Shown in pieces: positions 27,399 to 37,588 of a stretch of DNA of 64,000 bases. This DNA is from Pseudomonas poae. GTDB lineage: Bacteria; Pseudomonadota; Gammaproteobacteria; Pseudomonadales; Pseudomonadaceae. The DNA is taken from the NCBI RefSeq assembly GCF_001439785.1, contig NZ_JYLI01000005.1:308303-372302 (forward strand), written 5' to 3'. The notes below the pieces were generated by a model. The model had not been told where the DNA came from. It saw nothing but the letters and a program-made list of their open reading frames with translations, and did no database searches. A program made the position numbers and the translations under genes. How positions within the stretch are numbered: the stretch's first letter is position 1; each line of letters starts with the position of its first letter.

Positions 27399-30300
27399 AT
27401 GCCTACTGATTTACCGGCCACGCCCTTCCAGGGCCGCCATCTCGAGCTGATCCAAAACGCTTTGCCCGATTGGATCAAGGGCACCACGCCGGCCCGCATT
27501 CAAGCCCTTCAGCGCAATGGCCTGGGAACGCCGGTGCCCTACCCCAGGGCCACGCCCGCGCAGCATCAGGCACTCAAGACCGCCGTTGCCGAGCATTGGC
27601 AGGCCCAGACGGCGCTGGATAAACGTCTCGGCCCGCTGAACGACCTGCGCGCCTTCGCTGAATCACTGCTCAAGGGCGCGTTGCTGCCCCACTACGGCGA
27701 CGTGGACGTGCGCAACACCTCGCTGCGTGTCTATATGAACGCGCCGGTCGCCTGGTGGGCGATCAACCTCAAGGGCGGCGTACACAGCAAGACCCTGTCA
27801 TTGCTGGACATGGCCCTGCATAACTTCGCCGCCGGCGACCGCTTCGTCGACCACGCCTTCATGGGGCCGGAAGATGCCCGGGGCCAGCGCCAGATCCTCT
27901 CGATCCGGCATCAGAGCACCGGGCAAAAACTCACGGTCGATCACTTCAAGGCGATCTGCCGCACCCTGGATATCGGCGGGCGTTACCAGGCCGAACTGAG
28001 GACTGTTCTGGGCTTCGATCAACCGGCAGTGGCCGGCGTGGTGCGCACTGAAGTGGTCAGCCAGCTCAAGGCGGACCTGCGCAGCAGCGCGCACCTGGGC
28101 CTGCACAGCGAGCATTTGCCGGCCGATGCGCATCAAGCGCTTCTGGGCTTTATCGACAACCCGGTCAACCTCACACTCGATGGCCAGCGTTTGGGCTGCT
28201 ACTCGCTGAGCGTGGCCGGCAGCCCATTGGCCGGGGTCATGCTGTTCACCACCGACCCGGAGCAGCGCCAAGCCCACGGGCGCGTCATCGCCTGGGTGCC
28301 CCAGGACCCCGAACACCCGCTCAAGCAATACGCCTCGCCCAAGGCCTTTGTCGAAACGCTGACGCGCCAGTTACGCGGTGGGCCTGACTACCCGGTATTT
28401 TTCAGCCAATTCGTGGCACATGCCGAGCGCGGTGCCTTCTTTGCGCAGGTGAAAGCGGGTAGCAACCTGAAATTCAGCCTGCTGGACATCACCCAGGACA
28501 CCGCCCACCGCGCGGACGACCCGAAGAAGGACACTCCCTGGCACTACCTGTACCGGGTCAAGTTGAACAAAATCGTCAATGACGCCCGCGAACTGGCGGT
28601 GTCCACTGCCTATGTCGACCGCCTGGCGCGTCGGGCCTGGTGGGATAACCTGGAAAAGATCCTCTCGGATGTGCTCAACGCGGCGCTGTTGGTGGTCACG
28701 CCGTTCGTGCCGGTGCTGGGCCAGATGATGATGGTGTACAGCGTGTATCAACTGTGTGACGAGGTGTTCGAGGGGTTGCTCGATTGGGCCCAGGGCCGTG
28801 GCACGCAAGCCGCCGAGCACCTGCTGGGGGTGGCGGAAAACCTGGCGCAGTTCGCGGTGTTCGCTGGCGCCGGCAAGGTTGGCGCAGTGCTGCGCCCCAA
28901 GCTCTCCGCGTTTGTCGAGGGCATGCACCCAATCGAGGCGCAAGACGGCGCGCGCAAGTTATGGAACCCGGACCTGCAACCCTATGCCCACCCGGCTGAC
29001 CGGCAAGCCGAGGACCTGCGCCCGTTGCAGGACCGCCACTACAAAATCCGCCACGACCCCGCAACCGACGAGCATCGCCTGGTGCACCCAGCGCGCCCGG
29101 ACGCCTATCAGCCACGCGTCGTGCTCGCCACCGACGGTGCCTTCGTGCACGAAGGCGAGCAGCCGCAGCGCTGGGACAGCCAGACCCTGATGCGGCGCCT
29201 GGGCCCGCGTGTGCAGGGCTTGAGCGACCCGCAGCTGCAAGCGCTGCGCATCGCCAGCGGCACCGACGAAGGCGCGCTGCGCAGCCTGTACCGCTACAAC
29301 GAGCCCCTGCCGCCCCTGCTGGCCGCGAGTCTTGATCGCCTGCAAGCCCAGGTGTTTCCTGACGCTGTCAGCCGCAAGGTGCGTGCCGGTGAACCACTGC
29401 CAAACGGGCCCTCGACGGACTGGTTCCCACAGCTCCTCACCGAGCTGCCGGGTTGGCCCCGGGACAAGGCGCTCAGCGTGTACCTGGACAGCGACCCCGA
29501 CGGAGCGGCGCTCACGTTCGGCCATGCGAACGCCGCCGAGGCCGATACGCTGACGCTCAGCCAGAGCGAGGCGCTGTCCGGCAAGCTGCCGGAGCACGCG
29601 CTCGCGTTCCTCGACGACAGCGCGACCCGCACCTTGCTGGGGGATGATGTGGCACCGGAACACCAGGTGCAGACCCTGCGTGACCAGTTGGCTGACCAGG
29701 TCATGCGCAACGCTCCCGAGATCAGCGACAAGGTGTACCAGACCCGGGAACTCACCGACGACCCCAGCCTTGCGACCTTGCGCGAACCTTTTGACTACCT
29801 GGATTCAAATGCTGCACGCACCCTGCTCGCCAGCGCCACCCAGGCCGAGCGCGAGGCCCTTGCCCAGCGGCAACTGCCACTGCGCTTGCGCAATCAGGCG
29901 CGGGAATTGGCCTTTGCCAACGAATCGGCGCTGGCCTACCAAGGGTTTGATCGGCCCTCGCCGTTGCCGTCGGCGTCCGAGCGACTGGCCCTCAATGCCC
30001 TCAAGGTCTACAGCGACACCTTTGGCAAGCTGCGCCTGGAGATTCGCGAACACTCCGCCAGCGGTGAGGTGTCGTGTGCGGTCGGGCCACTGTCGGCCGA
30101 CACCACGCGCGTGCTGATTCGCAACGCCCGCGGTTATCTGTTCGTCGATCCCGCCAACCCGCACGCCGCCAGCCGTACCACGCTTTACCAGGCGATCCTG
30201 CAAGCACTGCCGGCCGAGCAGCGCAACGCCCTGGGCTTTCAGTTGGGCGAAGGCGGTGCGCTCAAACAGTGGATCAAGCAACGCGTGGAGTCCCTGGCCG

Positions 30301-32423
30301 AGCGTCGCGTGGTACTTGCCGAACCACCGGTGCCGGTGATCCAGACGCGCGAAACCAGCCAGCTGTTGGGCGGCCCGGTGCTCAGCCGCTGCCCGGGCAC
30401 CACCGCGCTGACCCGGCTTGAATATGCACGGCAAACCTTGCAGTTGCTGTTTCCGAGCATGACCGAAGAGCGCTTGACCCTGTTCCTGGAGGAGATCCCC
30501 GAGTTTGACCTGGTCGACACGCTCCAGGCCCTGGAGGCGGAGAAGCAACTGCTGCATGTCGAGCTGCAAAGCTGGAAGAACACAGTGACCATTGGCGGCG
30601 AGAGCGAGAACCCTTATCAGGACAACCGATACGCCAAGAAGCTCATCGCCCAATTGCTGGAACGCTGCTGGGCGGATCGATTCGCCGAGTACGCCGACGG
30701 CTGGGGCCATGTGCAGCACGGCGCCATGCTGCGCTTCGACCTGTTGACCCGCGACCTGCTGAGCCTGCCGCCCAGGCTGCCCACCCTGAGTGCCAGCTTC
30801 GAGCACGTCACGGTGCTGGAGGCCACCGGTTGCGAGTTCGGCGATGCCCACAGTGACTTTCTCAAGCACCTGCCCTCCTTGCGCGGGCTCAACCTGGCCA
30901 ACAACCGTCTCACACAGTTGCCCAAGGCGTTGCAGGGCATGCGTTTCATGCGCGACCTGAAACTCTCGGGCAATCGCCTTGTGCTCAACAGCGACGAGCT
31001 CGCGCAGTTGAAAACCCTCAAGCACCTCAAGAGCCTGGACCTGAGCAACAATCCGTTGCAACAGGCGCCGGACGTCAGTTGGATGCCCGGGCTGCGCACG
31101 CTGCGCCTCGCGGGTACACAGGTGGACAGCTGGCCCGCCGGGCTGTTTGCGCAGCCGCGCACCGATGAGTTTCTTCTCGACCTGCGTGGCACGCGCATCA
31201 ACCACCTGCCCGACGTCGCACAGGGTTCAGCCCACGCCAGGCTCGTGGCACGCACACGCCTTGACCGCGCCACCCTGACCGATGAGGCGCGCCAACGCTA
31301 CGAAACCTATCGTACCGACGCCGGCCTGGACCCCAACCGCACCTATGAGCCGCGCGGTGCCAACGCCTTCTGGCTCGAAGGCCTGGAGGCCGCCAAACGC
31401 AGCGAGTCGGATGCCCTATGGAAAGCCCTGGAGCGCGAGCAGGGTTCCCAAGGTTTTTTCGAAGTGATCGATGCGTTGCAGATCAAGCGACCGTTCGCCA
31501 ATGAAGCGGACCAAGGCCGCTACACCGCCAACCGCCCGCTGCTCAACCAGCAGGTCTGGCGCATGCTGCTGGCAGCCTATGAAGACAGCGCATTACGCGA
31601 GCGGCTGTTCAAGATGGCCAGTTTCCCCGGCCTGTGCCCGGATGCCGGGGCGCAGATTTTCAATGAAATGGGCATCGAAGTGCTGGTCAGCGAAGCCTAC
31701 CGCGACGCGCCCAACGGCGCCGAACTTGAAGCGCGCCTGGTCACCCTGGCCAGGGGCAGCGCGCGGCTCAAGCAACTGGCCAAAGTCGTCGGCCAGGACA
31801 TCGCCTTGCGCCTGAAACCCAAGGCGCAAGGCGGCCAGGGCCAGCGGTTCAGCTCGGACGTGCTCAACGGCGAGCCCGGCGAGATCGATGAAGTGGATGT
31901 GCACCTCGCCTATCAGACGTCGCTGGCCGCGCGGCTCGACCTGCCCTGGTTGAGCGATCACATGCTGTATCGAACAACCGCCAATGTCTCCTCCAAACGC
32001 ATCGAAAAAGCCTTTACTGCCGTAACGGCGCTCGGCGAAGGCGACGGCCTGGTCAACCAGATGTTGCTCGAACCTTGGTGGGAACAACACTTGCGCACTG
32101 CCTACGACAGCCAATGCAGCGACAACGAGCACGAATTTGGCGAGCGCTTTCTGGCCCTGGATGACTTGCAGACCGAGCAGGCGCAATGGGCCAGCGCCGA
32201 CACCCTGGAAGCCGCCGAACGCAATCGCCTGCGCGAGCGCCTCAAGACCCTGGCCGATGCCGCCCAAGTGCCCGAAAGCGTGGTGTTCGCCGACGCGCCC
32301 ATGAGCGATGACGTGTACAACCGCTTGCTCAACGACCTGGGCTACAACCAACAGGAATGGATGCGCCGCCTCACGCGCACAGCGCTGACGGCGGCTGCCA
32401 ACCGGACCAATCGCACGCGATGA
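27399..32423 (+). CDS. Leucine-rich-repeat protein with NEL-type E3 ubiquitin ligase domain and DUF6543-like N terminus
   Basis: 1,674 residues, no signal peptide. N-terminal half resembles DUF6543 toxin-like proteins, with a hydrophobic block near 420-465 (LNAALLVVTPFVPVLGQMMM). Leucine-rich repeats occupy about 1,127-1,270 (LPSLRGLNLANNRLTQLP; LKHLKSLDLSNNPLQQAP; LRTLRLAGTQVDSWP). The C-terminal ~280 residues match the NEL domain of IpaH/SspH2-like ligases: FPGLCPDAGAQIFNEMGIEVL holds the C-x-D motif with the predicted catalytic Cys at 1,413. NEL ligases attach ubiquitin to host proteins, so a eukaryotic target is implied. No secretion apparatus or chaperone gene is adjacent. Ends 4 bp from a convergent fimbrial gene. 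Confidence 0.8.
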   Translation: MPTDLPATPFQGRHLELIQNALPDWIKGTTPARIQALQRNGLGTPVPYPRATPAQHQALKTAVAEHWQAQTALDKRLGPLNDLRAFAESLLKGALLPHYGDVDVRNTSLRVYMNAPVAWWAINLKGGVHSKTLSLLDMALHNFAAGDRFVDHAFMGPEDARGQRQILSIRHQSTGQKLTVDHFKAICRTLDIGGRYQAELRTVLGFDQPAVAGVVRTEVVSQLKADLRSSAHLGLHSEHLPADAHQALLGFIDNPVNLTLDGQRLGCYSLSVAGSPLAGVMLFTTDPEQRQAHGRVIAWVPQDPEHPLKQYASPKAFVETLTRQLRGGPDYPVFFSQFVAHAERGAFFAQVKAGSNLKFSLLDITQDTAHRADDPKKDTPWHYLYRVKLNKIVNDARELAVSTAYVDRLARRAWWDNLEKILSDVLNAALLVVTPFVPVLGQMMMVYSVYQLCDEVFEGLLDWAQGRGTQAAEHLLGVAENLAQFAVFAGAGKVGAVLRPKLSAFVEGMHPIEAQDGARKLWNPDLQPYAHPADRQAEDLRPLQDRHYKIRHDPATDEHRLVHPARPDAYQPRVVLATDGAFVHEGEQPQRWDSQTLMRRLGPRVQGLSDPQLQALRIASGTDEGALRSLYRYNEPLPPLLAASLDRLQAQVFPDAVSRKVRAGEPLPNGPSTDWFPQLLTELPGWPRDKALSVYLDSDPDGAALTFGHANAAEADTLTLSQSEALSGKLPEHALAFLDDSATRTLLGDDVAPEHQVQTLRDQLADQVMRNAPEISDKVYQTRELTDDPSLATLREPFDYLDSNAARTLLASATQAEREALAQRQLPLRLRNQARELAFANESALAYQGFDRPSPLPSASERLALNALKVYSDTFGKLRLEIREHSASGEVSCAVGPLSADTTRVLIRNARGYLFVDPANPHAASRTTLYQAILQALPAEQRNALGFQLGEGGALKQWIKQRVESLAERRVVLAEPPVPVIQTRETSQLLGGPVLSRCPGTTALTRLEYARQTLQLLFPSMTEERLTLFLEEIPEFDLVDTLQALEAEKQLLHVELQSWKNTVTIGGESENPYQDNRYAKKLIAQLLERCWADRFAEYADGWGHVQHGAMLRFDLLTRDLLSLPPRLPTLSASFEHVTVLEATGCEFGDAHSDFLKHLPSLRGLNLANNRLTQLPKALQGMRFMRDLKLSGNRLVLNSDELAQLKTLKHLKSLDLSNNPLQQAPDVSWMPGLRTLRLAGTQVDSWPAGLFAQPRTDEFLLDLRGTRINHLPDVAQGSAHARLVARTRLDRATLTDEARQRYETYRTDAGLDPNRTYEPRGANAFWLEGLEAAKRSESDALWKALEREQGSQGFFEVIDALQIKRPFANEADQGRYTANRPLLNQQVWRMLLAAYEDSALRERLFKMASFPGLCPDAGAQIFNEMGIEVLVSEAYRDAPNGAELEARLVTLARGSARLKQLAKVVGQDIALRLKPKAQGGQGQRFSSDVLNGEPGEIDEVDVHLAYQTSLAARLDLPWLSDHMLYRTTANVSSKRIEKAFTAVTALGEGDGLVNQMLLEPWWEQHLRTAYDSQCSDNEHEFGERFLALDDLQTEQAQWASADTLEAAERNRLRERLKTLADAAQVPESVVFADAPMSDDVYNRLLNDLGYNQQEWMRRLTRTALTAAANRTNRTR

Positions 32424-32427
32424 GCGA

Positions 32428-33642
32428 TCAGATCGCAGAGTCCCAGATCACCGTTACGTCACCGTTGTAGGTGCTGCCGGGTTGTTCGAGCATTTGCGCC
32501 ACGCTGTCGGCCTGGACCTCGAAGTGCAGCGTGCTGGGCTTGCGGTCGATGTAGCGGCTGGGCTGGAACAACTCGGTGCCACTGCCGTCCAGGCGCAACG
32601 GCAAGCGATTGACCGGGCGCCCGCCAGCATCGCTCAAGCCCGGCGGCAAGGTCACCGCCAGCTCCAGCGGCACTTGATGACCGGCCGCATTGCGCACGCT
32701 GCAGGTGTTGCCCATCGGCGCGCCGCATTCCAGGGTCATCTTGAATTGCGAGCTGGCCCACAGGTTGACGGTCTGGTCGCGGAACAGGCGCGTGGGTTTG
32801 CGCCCGTTCTGCAACCAGCCCTGCCAGCCGCCCTGGGGTTCGAGTTGCACGCGGTTGCCGCCGGGGGGGACTTCGACCTTGAGGTGGTGATCCACCTCCA
32901 GGGTGAAGTTGAAGCTCATGACGTTGTCGTTGGGAATCATGATGTCGCCGAAGTCGAAATCACCGCCTGGGCCCATCGTGTAACTCAGAGAGCCTGTGTA
33001 CAAGCCGCTGTCCATGGTCAAAGGGTTCGGGGTTTTAAGTTCATAGGAATATTCGAAAACCGGGTAGATGAGCCCGGGAATGTCCTCGCGGGCAAACATC
33101 GAACAAGCACCCGCGTTGGATGGGACGATCCAGGACCATAAAAGGAGCCAGCGGGTGCCAGTGGTATAACCGGTGTGCGTACACGGCGGGTTGGGGTACA
33201 ACCACCCCAATGAACCCCGCGTCCACACGGAGTGGTCCACGCCTCCCTGCAAGTCAAACCTGCCACCAATGCCCGCGATACGCATCTGCACCGTCTCGGC
33301 CTTGCCCGTTTCAACGTGGCTGACCGTCAGATCCCGCCATGCACTGGGCACTTTGAACATAGCGCCCTTACGCGGGTCCGTGTGACCGCCCTGAATCGGC
33401 CCATTGGAGGCAAACGTGATGTCGCTGGTCCGAATACTGAAAATTCCCAAGGCTTTGCAACGCTCTGGAATATGCCACGGGCAAATCCCGCTTTCGGGCG
33501 TGGTGTTGACGAACTTGTTGACCATGGGACTGGACGGATCAGGCCGAAAGCTCGCCGTGATGTCTTGTACGGCAGCCAAGGCCAGCGTCGGCAGCAGCAG
33601 GCCGAACGAGCACAACCCGCGCAAGTAATGAGCGATTTTCAT
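32428..33642 (-). CDS. Probable tip adhesin of CS1-type (alpha) fimbriae
   Basis: 404 residues. Signal peptide MKIAHYLRGLCSFGLLLPTLALAA. The mature protein is cysteine-containing and beta-rich, and ends with a domain (DRKPSTLHFEVQADSVAQMLEQPG..YNGDVTVIWDSAI) whose final strand resembles the CS1 pilin signature. Length and position as the last gene of a CS1-like operon fit the CooD/CblD-type initiating tip protein. The receptor is unknown. ATG 33642 is preferred over an upstream TTG at 33651. Eleven bases separate it from the second pilin gene. Confidence 0.7.
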   Translation of the reverse strand: MKIAHYLRGLCSFGLLLPTLALAAVQDITASFRPDPSSPMVNKFVNTTPESGICPWHIPERCKALGIFSIRTSDITFASNGPIQGGHTDPRKGAMFKVPSAWRDLTVSHVETGKAETVQMRIAGIGGRFDLQGGVDHSVWTRGSLGWLYPNPPCTHTGYTTGTRWLLLWSWIVPSNAGACSMFAREDIPGLIYPVFEYSYELKTPNPLTMDSGLYTGSLSYTMGPGGDFDFGDIMIPNDNVMSFNFTLEVDHHLKVEVPPGGNRVQLEPQGGWQGWLQNGRKPTRLFRDQTVNLWASSQFKMTLECGAPMGNTCSVRNAAGHQVPLELAVTLPPGLSDAGGRPVNRLPLRLDGSGTELFQPSRYIDRKPSTLHFEVQADSVAQMLEQPGSTYNGDVTVIWDSAI

Positions 33643-33653
33643 AAACAACAACC

Positions 33654-34142
33654 TTAGAAATGGGGTGCAATGGCATCGAATACCATGCTCACCGTGCCGT
33701 AGTAATGGCCGGGCTGATAATCCTCAGGCGGCTTGATCGCGACGATTTCCAGCGGTACCCGCCTGCCCGGCCGGGCGTCGACGGTAGACACCACTTCACT
33801 GCGCTCAAGGCTCAACTCCTGTTGATTAAAGGTCACCCGCAGGTCGATCCGGTCCTTGCCGTTGAAGAGGTAGGGTTGCGCCTCCAGCCGCGCACCGATG
33901 GCGCCGCCGACATTCTTCACCTCGAACTGCGCGCGCAGCGGGCTCAGCTCCGAGGACACCGGGTTGTAGCCCAGGCGCTGTTCGCGCTGCACCAGTTGGG
34001 GGTCCACCGGCAACACATAAAAATCCGCGGTGGGAATCGTCACGAACACCTCGAATGTCTCGCGTTCGACCGCTGCCCAGGCCAGGGGCACGAACAGCAG
34101 GCAAACCGTGGATAAAGCGGTACAGGCCAGTGTCTTGAACAT
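33654..34142 (-). CDS. CS1-type fimbrial subunit, second (minor) pilin
   Basis: 162 residues. Signal peptide MFKTLACTALSTVCLLFVPLAWA, then a CS1-family pilin with FEVFVTIPTADFYVLPVDPQLV near the start, the N-terminal donor-strand region, and the block LGYNPVSSELSPLRAQFEVKN shared with the major pilin at 37,589 (MNYNPVSGELSSLRGTYDVKN). It ends in YYGTVSMVFDAIAPHF. Having two CS1 pilins in one operon is not standard; this one may be a minor or adaptor subunit below the tip. Confidence 0.82.
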   Translation of the reverse strand: MFKTLACTALSTVCLLFVPLAWAAVERETFEVFVTIPTADFYVLPVDPQLVQREQRLGYNPVSSELSPLRAQFEVKNVGGAIGARLEAQPYLFNGKDRIDLRVTFNQQELSLERSEVVSTVDARPGRRVPLEIVAIKPPEDYQPGHYYGTVSMVFDAIAPHF

Positions 34143-34164
34143 GGTGGTTTTCCTGTGCGGCGAT

Positions 34165-34905
34165 TCAGCCTTTGATCTCAATGGTTTTTTTCGCGCTGCC
34201 TTCGATCAGGTTGAAGCGATACACGCGACCCGGCTGTTTATCGAATGTGAAGGAGCGTCCGGCCATGATGTGGTGCTTGATCGTAGGCCGGCAGTCCTGG
34301 GGGTTGCCGACGGCGCAATCCTTGAACTCATCGACCACCACCACGCTGTTGCCCTCGTTGTGCAAGGCATAACGCGTGGTGTCATCCGCCACACGGGTGT
34401 CGAAGCGGGTATCGGTGGGCCGCACGAAAAACACCGTGCCGTAGCCCGCCAACACCCGCACGCCCGCCGCCAGGCTGTCCTTGTAGTCCTGGCGCTCCTC
34501 CTCGCTGATGGCGAACTCATCCTCGGTCTGCGGCACCACCGGCACGAAGCGCACGCGAAAGTAACGCTCCCTGTCGCGATTGCCCATGAACAGCAAGCGG
34601 GTGCCCTGAGTGCCGTTGGCCGGCACGATCAGCCGTGCCGGGCTGGCCATCAGGCCATCACGCGCGCTGATGTCGGCGCTGGTTTTAACCGGCACTTCGC
34701 GGTAGCTGCCATCGGCGTCGTAGACCATTTCAAGGATGTTGACCTTGACGAAGGCGGTGGACGTGCCGCCATTGAACACCCGTTTCATGTAGGTGCTTTT
34801 GCCGGCCTCCAGGTAGTCGTACACCACCCCCACATTGATCTGCGGACCGGCATGGGCCACCTGTGCCAACAACAGCGCGGCGCATAGCGTCAGAAAACAT
34901 TTCAT
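34165..34905 (-). CDS. CS1-type fimbrial periplasmic chaperone
   Basis: 246 residues. Signal peptide MKCFLTLCAALLLAQVAHA. Immunoglobulin-like chaperone with the RLIVPANGTQGTRLLFMGNR segment (the pilin-binding G1-type strand and basic residue) and YGTVFFVRPTDTRF. It resembles the CooB/CblB group rather than PapD/FimC. It would bind CS1 pilins in the periplasm and deliver them to the usher encoded 28 bp upstream. Confidence 0.82.
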   Translation of the reverse strand: MKCFLTLCAALLLAQVAHAGPQINVGVVYDYLEAGKSTYMKRVFNGGTSTAFVKVNILEMVYDADGSYREVPVKTSADISARDGLMASPARLIVPANGTQGTRLLFMGNRDRERYFRVRFVPVVPQTEDEFAISEEERQDYKDSLAAGVRVLAGYGTVFFVRPTDTRFDTRVADDTTRYALHNEGNSVVVVDEFKDCAVGNPQDCRPTIKHHIMAGRSFTFDKQPGRVYRFNLIEGSAKKTIEIKG

Positions 34906-34933
34906 TTAAAAACCTCATAACGTTAAAAAGCTT

Positions 34934-37456
34934 TCAACCCGCGCGTTGCGCGGCCTGCACGGCGTCGGCCAGGGTTTCGGGGGTGCAGCGCAGGTCGCCG
35001 ATCATCAGCACATCGCTTTCCTGGCGCGCCGTATCGGGTTCCAAACGGAAGCGACAGAGCAACTGGTTGGCGTAGCGCACTTCCAGGGTCGGCACGCTGG
35101 TGTTCATTTCCATGGAGAAGAACCCGTCGACTTCACTGACGCCACGGCTGGCGTGATTGATCAGGTGATGGCCCTTGAGCGGATGCCCTTGCGCGTCCAG
35201 CAGGCGCCCCAGCACGGTGACGGTTTTCATCACGCTGATCTTGCGGTACTCGACCCCGCCCTTGTTCAGGTGATAGCGGGTGCGGGTCGGCTGGATACTC
35301 GCCGCCGGCGGATGGTTGCCCTCGAAATCGAACCCCAACGTGCTGTTCTTGTAGGCCGTAATCGGCACAAAGTTGCGCCCTGCCCGCAGGATGACGCTGC
35401 CGCCGGTGAGGTCATCGGCGCGCAGGCGGATGTCTTCCAGGTCGGTTTCCACGTCGACGATCATCCCGGCGCCACGCCCATGGTGCTGGCTGCTCAGGAC
35501 CATCTTCTGCGCGCCCACCGCCAGGGTGCTGCCCAGGTTGAGCCCGCCGCTGAGGTTGTTATTGAAGGACGAGCGCTGCACGAAAGCATCGCCAAATACG
35601 GCGTCGGTCTGGAAGCTGCCCCGGCCGGAAAGGCCGACGCCGTAGGTGTCGGCCAATACCGTCGCGGCGACGCTTTGCAGCACGTGGCCCTGCAAGTCGC
35701 GGTGGTAGCTCAGCGAGCCGTTGTTGTCGCGGCTGCCATCGCGGGCGGTGCGCGTGCCAAGGCTGGCGGACCATTGTTCGCCCGGCGCGCCGAGGGCCAG
35801 GCTGAGGCTCAAGTCGACGCCGCGGTTGCGTTTGTCGCCGGTGCTGGCGGTGCCGGGACGATCGAATACCGACAGCCGCCAGTTGGCGTCGCTGCCCATC
35901 AACTTGCCGCGCTGGGCCCAACCGAGGTCGAGCCCCACGCCGTTGAGATTGCCCTGGCTGTGCGCCAGCCTGGCGCTGACGGAACGTGTGTTGCTCAGGC
36001 GATGGTTGAGTGACAGCGACGAGCTGCTGGTCTGCCCGACAAAGGGCGTGCGTTGGCGCAGGCGGGTGCCGTCGGCGAGTATTTCGTAGGTGTCGCGGTT
36101 GTCCAGCCAACTGCGGTTGTGGCTGAGCACCACGCTGCCCTGGCCGTAGCTGTACAAGCCTTGCACGTCCATGCCGGTGCCATGCTGCTGAGTCTGGTAG
36201 ACATTGGCATAAAGGCTGGTGCTATTGGCCAGGCTCCAGTCGATGGAGGTGCCGGTCTGCAGCATGTCACGCACTTTACGGCTGGACAGGCCCAGGATCA
36301 CGCGGGGGTGGGCCAGGTAATTGAGACCCGCGCCGTAGGTGGGATTACCGGTCGCCTGTTGCTCCCAGTTGCTGAACAATTTGCTTTCACGCCCGATGAA
36401 GGTGCTGTAGCGCCACCGCTCATCGGCGTTGCGCCAGTTGTTGGGTTTGTAGACCAGCTCGGTGCTGCTGGCGCTGGTCTGGCCGTCTTCGATCAGACGC
36501 ACTTCCACTTCATAGATGCCGCCGGGCAAGGGCCGGGTATCCAGGGTTTGCAGGCCCGCCGCGACCGGCTGGCTGTTGATCAACAGCCCATTGCGATAAA
36601 TCTCCACCGACGCCTGGCGGCTGGCGGTGACATAGATCGGGTAGACGCTGGGCTTGGGGTTGTTGACCAGCAGGCTGTCCGAGCTGCCGAACATCACGCC
36701 CACGGCGGTATCCGGGTTGGCACCGAACGAGCGGATCTGGCGGTTCAGGCCATCGGAGCCGGGGGTAAAAAAGCCCAGGCGCAGGAAATCACCCTGCATT
36801 TCACGTTGGCTGTACAGCTCGTGCACAGCATGGCGCAGCGAAGTGTCGGTGCCGCCCAAGCGTGACACTTGCAGGTTCAGCGCCTGGGTCCAGTTGCCCA
36901 GACTGGCGCTGGCCTGCAAGCCGTAGCGGCCGCCGAGGTTTTCGTCCTGGCCGCCGGTGAGGTTCAGTTGGTTATCGACAATCAAGCCATGGCTGCCCGC
37001 TTCCGGGTGCTCGTAATAGCGTTGCAGGTCGGTGCCGCGCTCAACGTTTTCGGTAAGGATCGACACCAGCGAGCTGTCCAGGCTGTAGTGCAGCGCCAGC
37101 AATCTGGATGGGCAACTGCGCTCGCAACCGCCCAGCGCCATGCCGTTTTGCAGGATCTGTTGCCAGTTGTCGCGCTCGGTCGGGCTGATCTTGCTGTCGG
37201 CGGTGTCGGTGAATTCCAGCAGGGTAATGCGATCATCACGTCCCAGTACGATCATCGCTTCGCCCAAAAATTGCTGATCCAGCTCGACGCGCACCGCCAA
37301 TGGCACATCAAAAAAGTGTTGCTCAAACTCCTTGGGAAGTTCTCGCGATTGCAGTAACAGGCTGCCCGGCGCAGCACCGGGCGACACAGGCGCAGCGATG
37401 GCACTGGCGCATGCCAATAGAAGCAACGCACCGGCAACAGGCGTCATCGAATACAT
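34934..37456 (-). CDS. CS1-type fimbrial outer-membrane usher
   Basis: 840 residues. Signal peptide (VAGALLLLACASAIAAP), an N-terminal domain with FFDVPLAVRVELDQQFLGEAMI, then a long beta-barrel region with repeated S/T/Y-rich strands and a C-terminal domain containing carboxypeptidase-like and beta-sandwich segments (VTVLGRLLDAQGHPLKGHHL). It matches CooC/TcfC-type ushers of alpha fimbriae. It forms the pore through which chaperone-pilin complexes are assembled. A terminator-like hairpin lies between it and the major pilin gene, so it should be expressed at a lower level than the pilin. Confidence 0.87.
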   Translation of the reverse strand: MYSMTPVAGALLLLACASAIAAPVSPGAAPGSLLLQSRELPKEFEQHFFDVPLAVRVELDQQFLGEAMIVLGRDDRITLLEFTDTADSKISPTERDNWQQILQNGMALGGCERSCPSRLLALHYSLDSSLVSILTENVERGTDLQRYYEHPEAGSHGLIVDNQLNLTGGQDENLGGRYGLQASASLGNWTQALNLQVSRLGGTDTSLRHAVHELYSQREMQGDFLRLGFFTPGSDGLNRQIRSFGANPDTAVGVMFGSSDSLLVNNPKPSVYPIYVTASRQASVEIYRNGLLINSQPVAAGLQTLDTRPLPGGIYEVEVRLIEDGQTSASSTELVYKPNNWRNADERWRYSTFIGRESKLFSNWEQQATGNPTYGAGLNYLAHPRVILGLSSRKVRDMLQTGTSIDWSLANSTSLYANVYQTQQHGTGMDVQGLYSYGQGSVVLSHNRSWLDNRDTYEILADGTRLRQRTPFVGQTSSSSLSLNHRLSNTRSVSARLAHSQGNLNGVGLDLGWAQRGKLMGSDANWRLSVFDRPGTASTGDKRNRGVDLSLSLALGAPGEQWSASLGTRTARDGSRDNNGSLSYHRDLQGHVLQSVAATVLADTYGVGLSGRGSFQTDAVFGDAFVQRSSFNNNLSGGLNLGSTLAVGAQKMVLSSQHHGRGAGMIVDVETDLEDIRLRADDLTGGSVILRAGRNFVPITAYKNSTLGFDFEGNHPPAASIQPTRTRYHLNKGGVEYRKISVMKTVTVLGRLLDAQGHPLKGHHLINHASRGVSEVDGFFSMEMNTSVPTLEVRYANQLLCRFRLEPDTARQESDVLMIGDLRCTPETLADAVQAAQRAG

Positions 37457-37535
37457 GAACGGGGCTCTCGTCAGTACGAACTATCGGGACCATAAAAAAC
37501 CGGGCCGGCGCAGAGGAGCAGACGCCGACCCTTCT

Positions 37536-37588
37536 AAAAACCCCGGGCGCATCGCGAGCCCAGGGCGTGACACGTCACGCGTTAACGC
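37536..37588 (-). terminator. Intercistronic terminator/attenuator after the alpha major pilin
   Basis: On the minus strand, CCCTGGGC-loop-GCCCGGGG (37541-37565) is followed by TTTTT (37536-37540), a Rho-independent terminator shape. Just before it are GCGTGAC-GT-GTCACGC (37565-37580) and the palindrome GCGTTAACGC (37579-37588) next to the pilin stop. Partial termination here would give more pilin than usher. Confidence 0.75.
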
